This document shows positions 22,963 to 34,140 of a DNA stretch of 64,000 nt, piece after piece. Under the pieces are notes generated by a model, which searched no databases, was not told the origin of the DNA, and saw nothing but the letters and a program-made list of their open reading frames with translations. How positions within the stretch are numbered: the first letter of the stretch is position 1; each line of letters opens with the position of its first letter. The position numbers were made by a program, and so were the translations under genes. This DNA comes from Mantis religiosa (taxonomy: Eukaryota; Arthropoda; Insecta; Mantodea; Mantidae), in contig JAUKNK010000057.1 in NCBI GenBank assembly GCA_030765055.1, positions 5,449,501-5,513,500 of the forward strand. Reading direction: 5' to 3'.

Positions 22963-25570
22963 CTATGGAAGTCTTACTAGTGAGTTTAGATACTCTTGGA
23001 TGTCAATTTCTGGATCTCCCATGCCAATGGTCCTCTCAAATATGGACAATGGTCTTTTATGTTTATTACGGTTGGTTTCATAAGTTCTTAGCTGTTGAAT
23101 TAGTTCGTTGTCATTTTTGTCTTTTCGCTTATATACGTTAAAACTGAGTTTTTTGATAAACTCCTCAATTGTGTGTATTTTTAGCTCATTGCGCAACAGA
23201 TTGGCCGAAGCAACCGGCGGCTGCTTTGTAATTATTCTTATTATTCTGTTTGGTAACGTTTGTAGCTTATTTATGTGGGTTTTAGCAGCATATCCCCATA
23301 CGGGGGCTGCGTACGTGATGATTGGCTTTAGTAATGTCTTATATAGGGTGAGGCCCATATGAACTTTCACTTGGCTGTTTATATTAAATATCGGGTATAA
23401 TTTGTTTAGCTGGCCATTGGCCTTGGCTCTAATCATGGTGATGTGCTTGCTCCAGGTGACGCCCTGGTCCATTACCAGACCTAAATAGGTCAGTTGGTCT
23501 TTCCAGTCGATACCTTCGTCTTCGTATATCAGTGGCTGAAGGGCACGCTTGTTTTTCCTATGAAGGAGTCTTTTTGTGAAGATTACGGCTTGGGTTTTCT
23601 AGGATTTACTTTAATTCTCCTCTTGGAGAACCAGGGCTCAGTGTATTTAGGACGTTCTGGAGCCGTTGATGAATGATTCGTGGCTGTGCTGATTCACTAG
23701 TGCGGTGTCGTCGGCATACATATATTTATTTATTGGTTCTTATTATTTCGGGCATGTCATCTATATATATTAAATAGCGTCGGTCCCAGCAGACTTCCTA
23801 GTGGGACGCCTGCTTTAATATGCCTCACGGTAGATACTGTATCTTCTTTCGCTGTGCGAAAGTATCTATCAGACAGGTAATCCTTAATTAGGGATACTGC
23901 CGATTCTGGAAAGGCGGATTGGCTTAGCTTTCTGATTAGGCCTGCGTGCCATACCTTGTCAAAGGCTCGTTCGATGTCCAAGTATACGGCGCCTGTTGAC
24001 TTATTCGTATTAAATCCGTTGGTTATCTCTTCGGTCATTCGCAAAAGTTGGAGGGTGGTATAGTGCTGAGCTCTGAACCCAAATTGCTCAGGTATAAGAA
24101 TGTTGTGTTTGTGAATATGCTTGTCAATTCTTTTTAGAATTATCTTCTCTAGTACTTTTCTTAAAGTATTTAATAGGCTAATTGGCCTGTAGTTGATCGG
24201 AAGTGCTAGATTTTTGTTCGCTTTGGGAAAGAGAAGTATTTTGGCTTCCTACCAGCATGGGGGAAACCTGCCATTTTCGAGAGTGAAATTGAAAATGTTC
24301 ACCAGGAGCTTTAGGGCTCCTGGTGGTAGATTTTTAGAACCACATTTGGAATTTTATCAGGCCCAGGCGCTTTTATGTTCCGTAGGTGCCGAATGATCCA
24401 GCCTATTTCACCTGGATTTGTTTTGCGTATTTTGTTTGCGTCGATGTGTGCCCGATATCTTTGACTTCGTTTTCCACTTCTGTTGTGATGTCATCGTTCC
24501 CAAATACTGGGTTGGGGGAAAACACTTTCACCAGGGTGATCGCAAAGGCCTCTGCCTCGGCCTGGGGTGTTTCAGCTATTCTGTTATTAATTTGGAGGGG
24601 AGGGATATTTGTTTGCGATCGCGTAAGATTTTCGCTATTTGCCATGTTGAGTTCTGTTGGCGGTTTAAATTTTCCAACGTGTTATCCCATTGATTTTGGA
24701 TGTAATTTGGGGCGCGTTGGTTAGCTAAATCTCTAGCTTGGTGGAATTCTGTGCGAGAGATGATGTTTCCAGTTCCTTGCCATTTGCGCCTAGCTTTGTT
24801 TTGCGCTTTCTGGAGAGTTTTAATATCGTGGGGATATCTGGCATTGACAACTCGCTGTTGTCGTAAGGGAACGCAGGCTGAGGTAGCTATCTTAATGGCT
24901 GTTTCTAGTTTATTTATTGTTGCATCTTGGTCTTCTGCAGAATTAATTTGTACTTCGGGAAGGTAGTGGTTGACTGAGCTTTAAAATTCATTCAAGTCTA
25001 CTTGGTAATGATTAAAGTTTACAGTAGCTGGTTTGAATGCGATAGGAACCTTGAGGGTTATTAATACTGGCAAGTGATCAGCGGTGAGCTCCTGTAGGAC
25101 TTCAAAGTCCGTGTCGTATGGGATGTTCTTTAGCAGTACGATATCTAGGATGTCCGGCGTATGGTTCGGCATATTTGGAATGAATATCGGTTCATCCGGA
25201 CCTGCGATTAAGAAATTTGTGTTGCTTATATAATTTAGCAATTCTGTCCCTTGTGGGTTTGGATTTATACAATCCCAGAGATAATTTTTGCAGTTGTAAT
25301 CTCCTGCAGCGAGTACTCTGTGTCCTTGAAGTCTTCCGTGTCTATGTCCCCAGGGGGGTTGTAAACGGAGGCTATCACCATATCCGTGTTGTCGATGTTT
25401 AGTTTAATAGCTCTGGTTTCCGCAGGACCTAAATTGGGAAATGGAAAATGTTGTTTTTGATGGCTATTGCTGTCCCGCCTCCTCTGTGGTCGCGGTCAGT
25501 TCTATAAATTTGGAATCCGGGAACGGAAAATCGATGTTTATTATTTAAATGCGTTTCGTGCTAAGTTGCC
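22963..25570 (-). pseudogene. Second Jockey-like LINE (J2), EN-RT remnant
   Basis: Minus strand, from high to low coordinates. Endonuclease pieces come first: ETHLNNKHRFSVPGFQIYRT and DHRGGGTAIAIKNN (about 25,460-25,560), then DILDIVLLKNIPYDTDFE and LTADHLPVLITLKVP (24,981-25,241). RT pieces follow: LDIERAFDKVWHAGLIRKL (normal AFD, unlike J1) and GVPLGSLLGPTLFN (23,757-24,044), MYADDTALVNQ (YADD near 23,707-23,718), DQLTYLGLVMDQGVTWSKHI, and the C-terminal half at 22,963-23,472 with YAAPVWGYAAKTHINKLQ. The 5' half of the endonuclease is missing where J1 copy 3 begins. Stops and frameshifts throughout. Confidence 0.85.
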
Positions 25571-25845
25571 ATGCCATGTGGTGCTGACTGGCTGTATTAA
25601 GCCAGAAGATTTTTGCTGCGTGCCCTCCGGTTAAGGGTTTTACCGCAGGTAAGGTAGATATCGGGAGATTGTAGGGTGAAATGTAGGATTTTAGAATGGT
25701 GAATTTTTATGAGGTTACTAGTATGTAGCTGGGGGTTGATGGACAGGATGCAACACCTTGCACCCCGGTGTTTTATTTGTGTAACTCTTTTTGGGTTAAT
25801 AGTTTTGATGCCAAGCAGCTTGGAAGGATTATGTGGAGCTCAGGT

Positions 25846-28506
25846 TTAGCTGCTGTTCGGATTAGCTTCTTGGTTATCTCGGATGCCCGCAAGCCATGCG
25901 GGGTAACCGGTGCTGACTAGTGCGACGTCTAGGGGGTCATAGTCTCCCAGGGATCTGACAAGGGCGCTTCTGTGGTTGGGTAAACTTGCGTACAATTTTG
26001 ATGCCCGGCGCCTAATTTCATCCTCCACATATGGAAGACTCGAGGCCTCGTGAAGCAACCTGGTAGGAAAATAACCTCTCACAGAATATATAGACCTGAG
26101 CCCTCTATTCTGTGCACGTTGGAGCCATGCTAGCACGCTGTCTGCGGCCATGCCCCAGATCTCACAGGCAAAAAGCATAACCGGGATTACCAGCGCTCGG
26201 AAAGGAATAACTTCATGCCAACTGGCATCGAGGTTGACCCCAGCATTGGATACAGGGAAGCAATTGCTCCCTGTACCTTGGCCGCTCGGTGCCTGATGTG
26301 TTGGCGAAAAGTTAGACCCTTGTCCAAGTTAACACCTAGGTACTGGACAGAGTTAGTCCGCGCTATCCTTCGACCTCGGTAGCTGACGCCAACGCCTGCA
26401 CCACTGCTGTGTGAGACGGAGATGTCTTTGTAAGGGGTTGAAGGCTCTGAGGATGTGATTGTCTTTACAGAACAGAAGCACGTCGTCAGCGTATTGTGCC
26501 ATTTGGATGCGTGGCTCTGTTGGAAAATCTGCCATAAAGACGTTGAATGGGGTGGGGGATAGTACAGAGCCTCTGGGGGCTCCGCCTCTCATTGGTCTGA
26601 GTGTAGATGTTTTCCCCTCGACTGTGACTTGGAATGTGCGGTGTCGCAAGAATCTGTATATTACGTTGACTAATTGCGTTGGTAGCCCCAGGTGAATCAA
26701 TTTGTAGAGGAGCCCGGCGTGCCATGTCGTGGAGAAGGCCTCCTCGACATCCAAAGAAACGGCAGCAGTGAGGGCGCCTTCCTGGAACCCCAGGGCAGCA
26801 GTCTCCACCACTCGCAGCAACTGTTGGATTGTCGAGTGCCCAGGGCGAAAACCAAACTGATGTGCGGGAATGGCTTGAAGGTCTCCCAATATTGGGGACA
26901 AGCGGGTGAGAATCAACCTCTCGAGAAATTTCGAGAGGGTGGAAAGGAGGCTGATGGATCGGTAGCTGGAGGTGTGAACCGGATCTTTCCTAGGTTTCAA
27001 TACGCAAATCACCCGGGCCTCTCTCCACTCTCGTGGAAAGTACCCAAGGGTGAGGCACATGTTGAAAATCCTAGTTTGGAATAGAACCGCGTTGAAGGGG
27101 AGATGGCGGAGCATTAGGGCGGTCAGCCCGTCCAGCCCCGCCGACTTTTTTGGTTTGAGACGCTGGAGTACGCCCTGGACTTCGCTGGGACGAATGGTTG
27201 GGAGACGAACCGCGTCCTCAGGAGGGCGGCGTAGGAAACGAGGCACCTCCCGACGAACACTTTCGGAAAAGTTATCGTCCTGGGGGTCATCTCTTGGACA
27301 TAAGGTACGTTCAAGGTAGTCAGCGAAGGCATTGGCTTTGGCTTGAGGATCATAAGCCAAGCCTTGGGTGCCATGGATGGGGGAGGTGTATTGGCCTCTG
27401 TGATTTCTGAGGGCTCTGGCTATCCTCCATACGTGTCCATCCTCGATGCGCAATCTGGCCATTTTGTCCTCCCACGCTTGCACCTTGTGCTCGCGCAGTC
27501 GGGCACTGCCCTCTCGACGCAAGCGTCTTAGAAGTGCTCGATTATATGGTGTGCGGTGACGCTGATGTAGTCTCCGTGCAGGCCAGAATCTTCTGATGAG
27601 AAGGATGATGTCCAGAGGAAGGAAATCAGGATGGAGAGGAGCCGAGGAGTGGACTGTCAGATTGTGGGTAGTCCGCTTCACGATGGAAGTAAAGGATGAG
27701 ATTGCATTCTCCAGGGTGAGTATGTTTGTGATTCTGGGATTTGGCGGGATGGAAGTGCGGAGACAACTCCTGACGCCTTCCCAATCGACCTCTCGCGTCT
27801 GAAGCGAGGTGTCATGACTGGCAACCCTGGTGTTGATCTCTGCAAACACCGGATTATGTTTTGAGTGTAATGCGTTTAAGGATGTTGGGGTGAGATGATA
27901 TGGTAGAAGCTTAGTGAAGGCGAAGTCTAGGACTGAAGATAGTCCTCCTCCTCGCGGGTAATGAGTGGGTTGCCAGGGACCCTGCACTTGAAGTTGCGGG
28001 TCTGCATCTATCAGGCGTGTGATTTCAATGCCTCTTGCATCGGCCCGACGACCGCTATGCCAACGTTGATGTTTAGCACTGAAGTCGTCGGCCATGATTT
28101 CACTGGGACGTAGGGCTAGGTTGGAGAGGCAGTCATTTGGGACAAACTGTCGTCGTGGTGGATGGTACACGGAGACTACCAAGACCTCTATTCCGCCAAG
28201 GTCCATACTGATGGCCGTGGCCTCCAGGGTTTGCAGAGGTGGGAGCTGCATGGGCTGATGGACCACATTCTGCCGTACCCGGATCGCAGTTCCGCCTCCC
28301 GGGCGTCCCTGTCGATCCGTACGATGGCAGATGTAACCCCGAAGGCGGAACCGGGAGTCTGGACGGAGATGCGTTTCGCTGACTAGGATGACGTCCAGGG
28401 CATGAGCTCGAGCAAAGTGAAGCAGCTCGCTCCCCTGACCGTCTAGGCCGCACGCATTCCAAAATGCGAATCGAAATGAGGTACGAGATCTAGTTCGATA
28501 CGCCAT
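25846..28506 (-). pseudogene. J1 ORF2 (endonuclease-RT), copy 3, long open frame
   Basis: ATG at 28,506; the first 717 codons are open to 26,353. Endonuclease motifs: FWNACGLDGQG, ETHLRPDSR, TDRQGRPGGGTAI. However, GDFNAKH of copy 1 is here DDFSAKH, and SDHNPV is SKHNPV, so two metal-binding/catalytic positions are altered. The RT domain is intact: FGFRPGHSTIQQ, LDVEEAFSTTWH, GGAPRGSVLSP and AQYADDVLLF. Near 26,380-26,400 about 100 nt are missing relative to copy 2 (the NPDKSHAILFTKRH segment), shifting the frame. The C-terminus continues at 25,846-26,178 (CEIWGMAADSVLAWLQRAQN). Confidence 0.88.
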
Positions 28507-29217
28507 CACGGAGTTGGTGCGTACCTGCTGTCAGGAGGGCCATCGCCTCCATTGCTACCAGCATCTTGCCAACCGGGTCGGAAGAGGTGAAGAGCTTCAC
28601 GACGAGCTCGCAGATCTTCTGTTCATGTGTCAGCAGCAATTGCTGCAGCCACGTGAACACATCTGAGAGGTCGAGTGTAGCTGTGAGAGGAGTGGTTTGA
28701 AGTGTAGTTGACTGGGAGACTTGGTTGGATGGCGAGGGTGTGCGTGAGCGAATGGGAGCAGGTCTTCCTCCCGCCCTCTCATCCCTTAACTGTCTAGGAG
28801 GCATGGGTTTGCCATGCTTCTCCTGATCAGTAGGATTTCGGGGCTGGCGAGAAAGCCTCCCACCATTCCTACTCTGGTTGGCGTCAGCGTTTTTAGGGGC
28901 TGGGGTACGCTTTTGTTTGCGTGGCTGTGTGGGAGTATTGTGTACCTCCCGTGACATCTTTGGTCCATTAGAGGCCCCTTGTGCTACTTTAGCATAGGAC
29001 GGTCTCTCATGATCCTGCTGTTCCTGCCGGTGGTTGGGCCGGGCGCTGGTGGTCATTGTAGGGAGCGGTCTTTGCTCCACCCTGGTTGTAGCTGGCTGCT
29101 GCTGTCTTGAAGAAGGGTTTCTTCGGTTAGCAGCTATGACTGCCTTACGGGCAGGACAGCCGCCGTAGCAAGCCACATGCTTGCCCTTGCAGTTGGCACA
29201 TGTGGGCTCATCGGTGG
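28490..29217 (-). pseudogene. J1 ORF1 C-terminal half (copy 3)
   Basis: Starts inside the third CCHC knuckle (CANCKGKHVACYGGC) and is open to TAG at 28,490-28,492. The product is a Pro/Gln/Arg-rich tail with a conserved hydrophobic end (LDLSDVFTWLQQLLLTHEQK, KLFTSSDPVGKMLVAMEAMA) shared with the restored frame of copy 1. The stop overlaps the ORF2 start ATG (28,504-28,506) by 17 nt. The N-terminal two thirds are absent through 5' truncation. Confidence 0.8.
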
Positions 29218-29379
29218 GTGACCTGGGTCAAACTTCTTTCTCATGAGGTCCACAATGTCAGTTCATATAACAAGGATTACTTGTAATGCCACAAACGCAA
29301 ACCACTATGCTCAATAGAAAGAATTTATTATTTATTAATTTATAGATGAGTTATATTTATTACACATCTGCTTCACTGA

Positions 29380-30910
29380 CGTACCTATTTTGAGGACATG
29401 TTTCGCAAATCATCGTTTGTATCTTCGGCTCTTATGAGACTGAAGTTTAATCCAGTGGTGTGAGTACTTCTGGAGTTGCTGCTGCCATCTGTTGACTTAG
29501 TGATGAACTTAAATGTGGGATTCTCTTCTGGCGGGATTCCAAATTTCATTAGTTGGTTTTTATGTTTTTCTATGTATATCCTCTCCCATATGACGAGTTC
29601 ACTATGTTTTTTACGTATTTTAGTAATTTTGTGCTATCTTCAATTTCATGATTTTCAGACCAGAAATGAGCTGCTATTGCGGACTTATCAATATTTTTGT
29701 ATCTTAAGTTCCTGAAGTGTTCTTTCTTTCTAGTGCCTATGTTTCATTTTGTCCCCTGTATGTAAATTTGTTCACAGTCTTTACACTTAATCTTGTAAAT
29801 GCCTGACTTTTCCTCTGGTTTTATCTTATCAGTATTATTACTGTCAAGTAGGTTTCTAATGTAATTGTTTTTGGTGCCAATGTTATATTGTATTTCTTGA
29901 ATATTTTTTGGTACTTTTTTGTGGCCCAGGGGTGGTAAGTAATTTAGAAAATCTAATTTCTTGTTTTATTGGTGTGAGAGCTGTGATCTGTTTTAATCTC
30001 TTTTGAAGTTTGAATAATTTTAGTTTTTTATCTACAAGGTTTTTTCCATATCCATTTTTAATTGCAGTTTTTAAGATTTGATGGTATTCGTTTTGATATT
30101 CTTGCTGGCTGAGAGGTAGATTTACTAATCTGTGTGTGAGACTGCTAATGGTGGCATGTTTGTGTGGAGTTCGGTTCAAACTATTTGCTTTGATGTAATT
30201 ATCTGTGTGTGTTGCTTTTCTATGGATACCAAATTCTAGTTTTTCATTGCTTTTCGTGATTTCTAGGTCCAAAAAAGGTAGAGTACAGTCTTCTTCAGTT
30301 ATCACTGTGAATTGTATGTTGGATTCTTGTAGTTGAGTAGTTTCAAAGCATCATCTATTTGTTTGTAGGGCACTATTGCAAAGATGTCTACGTATCTGTA
30401 CCATGTGTTAAAAATATGAGGGAAAGCTTCAGTTATATATGTTTTGAAAAAGCGTATGTATAGATTGGCCAAAAATGGTGATAGCAGGCTTCCCATAGCT
30501 AGTCCTGAGATTTGTTTATAATATTTTCCATCGAAGACAAAATAATTTTGATGTATACATATTTCAGTCATTGCCAAATATTCTTCTATTGTATTGGCAT
30601 CTAGTTTAATAGAATTTAGCCATTTCTTAAGTTGAATCAAAATTTTGTCTAATGGAATGCTAGGGAAGAGAGAGCGGACAACAAAGGATACTAAAGAGTC
30701 ATGAGGGTTTAGTTAAAGATTTTGAATTTTTTCTACCAGGTCTAAAGAGCTTTTTGTGCTCAGAGTATGGAATTGTGGAAAGGACTGAAATTTTTTGGAC
30801 AGCCATTTTGCCAGAAGTTAAGTAGGAGTGTTGACATTATTTACAATGGTTCTCATGGGTATGTTGGGATGGTGTATTGTCTAATAATTATTTCGCTTCA
30901 CTGTGGTGTT
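29380..30910 (-). pseudogene. Penelope-like element fragment, RT plus GIY-YIG (P2)
   Basis: Minus strand: NTPT-LLAKWLSKKFQSFP, SLDLVEKIQNL, VRSLFPSIPLDKI (motif A region with DVKS decayed to VVRS), KQISGLAMGSLLSPFLANLY, RYVDIFAIVPYKQ, DCTLPFLDLEI and HRLVNLPLSQQEYQNEY. The GIY-YIG endonuclease follows as GIYKIKCKDCEQIYIQGTK and KEHFRNLRYKNIDKSAIAAHF, with a tail (FGIPPEENPTFKF) near 29,400-29,580. The YVDD catalytic box has lost one Asp codon. In-frame stops are present. The element is a retroelement of the Penelope order, truncated at its 5' end. Confidence 0.85.
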
Positions 30911-31123
30911 CCAATACAGTTAAATCACGACTTTATTATTTATTTGAGGATATTGTGGATTAACAAAAGTAATAAGTAGTTATAATGAACAGCATAGTTA
31001 CCTTATATGAATTAACTTAACTATAATTGTCACAGGTTTCTGTGTTGTATTGACTGATTCTGTCTTTAGATTTTAATATCTCATTATTGCACTAAATGAT
31101 ACTAAGTTCCGAAACATTTCAGA

Positions 31124-32062
31124 TTATACCGAACAGCAGTTCTTCTTGCTTCTCTTGGCAAGTCACCATTGTTCTCTGCTGAAGTCCAAACAAAGGACAC
31201 AACCTTCTGTAATGATATCATTCATCTTGAATGTAATTATGAAAACTGTAATGCTAAATGTAATATCTTAACTGCAACAGAATACGTACACTGCAATCAG
31301 TATGGTCATTTTAGTGATGGGGTAGACACATCTATAGAACCTTTATACTTAAAACACAGTAGTTTAAGTGATGCGAGCAATACAACACAACAATGTAGCA
31401 CGTCGGAGAAAATCTTTAGCTCTGTGTCGAATCTGAAAAAAATATAATTTAGTGAATGGGGTTAAGAAATCACATCAATGTAAAGTTTGTGACAAGAGCT
31501 GTACTCGGTTATCAGATTTGAAAGGACATTATTTAATTCATGAAGGTAAAATGTCACACATATGTAAAGTTTGTGATAAGGGCTTTACTGAGTTGTCCAT
31601 TTTGGAAATACATAATTTAGTTCATGAAGGTAAGATGCCACACAAATGTAAAGTTTGTGATAAGAGCTTTACTTGGTTATCACATTTGAAAATACATAAT
31701 TTACTTCATAAAGATAAGAGGTCACATAAATGTAATGTATGTGATAAGAGCTTTACTGAGTTATCAAATTTGAAAAGACATGATTTAGTTCAAGGTATGA
31801 GTCCACACTAATGTAAAGCTTGTGATAACAACTTTAATGATTCGTCAAGTTTGAAAAAATGAAATTTAGTTCATGCAGGCAAGAACTAACACCAATGAAA
31901 AGTTTGTGATAGAAGATTTACTCAGTTGTCATATTTGAAAAGACATAATTCAGTTCATGAACGGAAGAAGCCACATTAATGTATCGTTTGTAATAAGAGC
32001 TTTAGTCGGTTGTTACTTTTTAAAATGCATTGTTTAATAAATGAGGGTAACAGCACAAAATA
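31124..32062 (+). pseudogene. C2H2 zinc-finger exon, paralogue (block B), decayed
   Basis: Follows an acceptor TTTCAG (AG 31,122-31,123) at the same place as block A and has the same leader: KSPLFSAEVQTKD, ECNYENCNAKCNILTATEYV and SIEPLYLKHSSLSD. A frameshift in an A run near 31,440 breaks the leader. Fingers resume at 31,452: HQCKVCDKSCTRLSDLKGH, HICKVCDKGFTELSILEIH, HKCKVCDKSFTWLSHLKIH and HKCNVCDKSFTELSNLKRH. Stop codons at 31,809 and beyond then interrupt about three further decayed fingers. It has fewer fingers than A and no long frame, so it is a pseudogene, or at most a short protein. Confidence 0.82.
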
Positions 32063-34135
32063 ATGTGATAAACACTCACTGTTAAATATCCATAGCCATC
32101 AATTGATTGCCGACGGTATGATGTGGTAATGATTAGAGTATGTTACAAGAACTACTTGTCTCGTTTCTAGGAAGCAATTCTTTCTGTATGGGAAATAAGT
32201 GTTTTGCTTATTTTTCGTCTCAGCATTTTTATGGTGTTTATTATCATCATTATAGTTATTACTAGAATTATTATTTAGATCATGTTTAATAAGTATGTTA
32301 ATTTATACGTATATAGGAGTTGGAATTAACTAGTGAATTATATAGATCTGTTCAATTATGTAAAAATTTAGGAATAAACAATTCAATTTTTTCGCTTTCT
32401 AGCCTCAAAATTAGCATAGGTAGCTACACCTTTCAGCAGCTCATTAATGCAGTTGCATTATACATTGTATTCCAGGCTTATGTTATTTTGACGGCAAACT
32501 CACAAGCGGTTTGCTTACCACACTCTTAATAGATCCTACATAGTCTTTTTCACATGCGTACAGGAAAGCGAGAAGAGTACATGTGTATAACTTTGTCCCT
32601 GTTCCATTGGCTGAAACACTTGTTACATTGGGTATTAGGAAGGCCTCATCACTTCAGCGGGATTAATAGTAAGATCAAGAGAGTTCTCTGGTGTAGCATT
32701 CTCTTGTGTTCTTTCTCTCACTGCTGATACAAATGTTCCACAAAAGCACTGTGAGAATATTTCTCTCTCCAGATATTCCTTATTTTAAGTACAGTATGAT
32801 CTTGATCAGATACCGCATTTCTGTTAAAAAGAACATTATTTTGCTATTGACAAATCACCATGAGGGGTAGTTTATGACTCCTATTTGTCCTACAACTCGT
32901 GGTTTATGTTACTCATTCAGTCTCTTGTTTGTCTGCATGAGCTTCCTTCTAGTTGCTGGCAGCTAATAGTTTTGGAGAAAGCATCTTGTAAAAATTGCTG
33001 GAGGTCACACATTCCTTGGTTATAGCTGACGCCGTCCTGCAAATGATTCATATGTTCCATAAGTATAAAACAGTAGCTTTGTTCTAAGGTCTACATGTTT
33101 CGGCGGACAAAGTGTCGAAGGTAGTGACAAAAAGCGTGAAATAATACTGTATTACAATGGCATCCAAGCTACCCAATGATCTGAAAGAACTTCTAAACAT
33201 ATATAAACTTGAACAACCAAAAGCAGTTGATTTGACGCCTGCACCATAATGACTGAAAAGGAAACGATGTGAATCCTGCAGTAAAGGGAAGAAGAACAGC
33301 AAAGCTGTTAAAAATGCAATGCTCGACTCTGTTTGAGAAAACATGTCAAAGTTATTTGAGATAACTACTTGGTCAGGGAGAACAGAAGAAATAGCTGGTG
33401 ACTCTTAGTATCTGAACATTACCAATGACAAGATTTATTGTAAAATAATATGTTATACTCTTTACGTATACTTGAGACAAATGGTAAGGTACACTCTATT
33501 CCTATTATATTTTAGCTGATGGGTTTAGTATTGTGTGGAAAGCCATCTACACAGAGTCTGTCTTTATCAACAGTGATAGAGAAAATGTGTATTGCATTTC
33601 TTTTCAGATAGCATTGCAACGAAATATGTTGTAAAAGAAAATTCTGAAGATGTTGTTCTAGAAACCCCACATTGTCGCGATCATTTGCAAAGAGAATGCT
33701 GCAAATTGAGTGGGGTGGAAAATGTGATGATTTGTTCCTCACCTCTGTGAAGATCTTGCAGTCTAATCCTGTAGGTTCCTCAGCAACATCCCTGGAGCTA
33801 GAGATCCTATCTCTAGGCCTGGTCGTGAAATAGAGGAAAAATTATTAAAGTGTTTAGACAGAACAAATACCTCTCTTTTTTCAATTCTTTTGAAAATTTA
33901 CCAAATTTTGATACAAACTTAAATAATGTGAAATACTGTCCTTTAACAATTAATGATTTATTCTTCTCTTACACTCACGGTAATTAGTGCATGTTAAATG
34001 AGTACACACAAAATTGTGTCTATACATGCTTGGAGAGACTCAAATACACATCTTTCTCCTACGAAGTTCTGATGCAGAAGAATGACAATTGCAGATAATC
34101 TGCTGCTCTGTTCTACGTTGCTGTAGCAACCAAGT
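32063..34135 (+). repeat. Duplicated 3' flank of ZNF block B
   Basis: Collinear with 9,683-12,005. It shares the TTTCAGCAGC segment (about 32,429), CCCAATGATCTGAAAGAACT (about 33,172), the minus-strand frame at 33,512-33,742, and GTTCTGATGCAGAAGAATG (about 34,067). Homology stops near 34,135, where the ZNF 5'-exon unit on the opposite strand begins. Confidence 0.65.
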
Positions 34136-34140
34136 AACTT

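Larger units (their letters stand above)
25578..29217 (-). mobile_element. Jockey-clade LINE (J1), copy 3, 5'-truncated
   Basis: Minus-strand J1 copy running from the third zinc knuckle of ORF1 (about 29,217) to the shared 3' UTR, whose end (GGGCACGCAGCAAAAATC ... CAGCCAGTCAGCAC) is near 25,578. It is the best-preserved copy for ORF2. It abuts the interrupted endonuclease of J2. No clear TSD was found. Confidence 0.85.
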
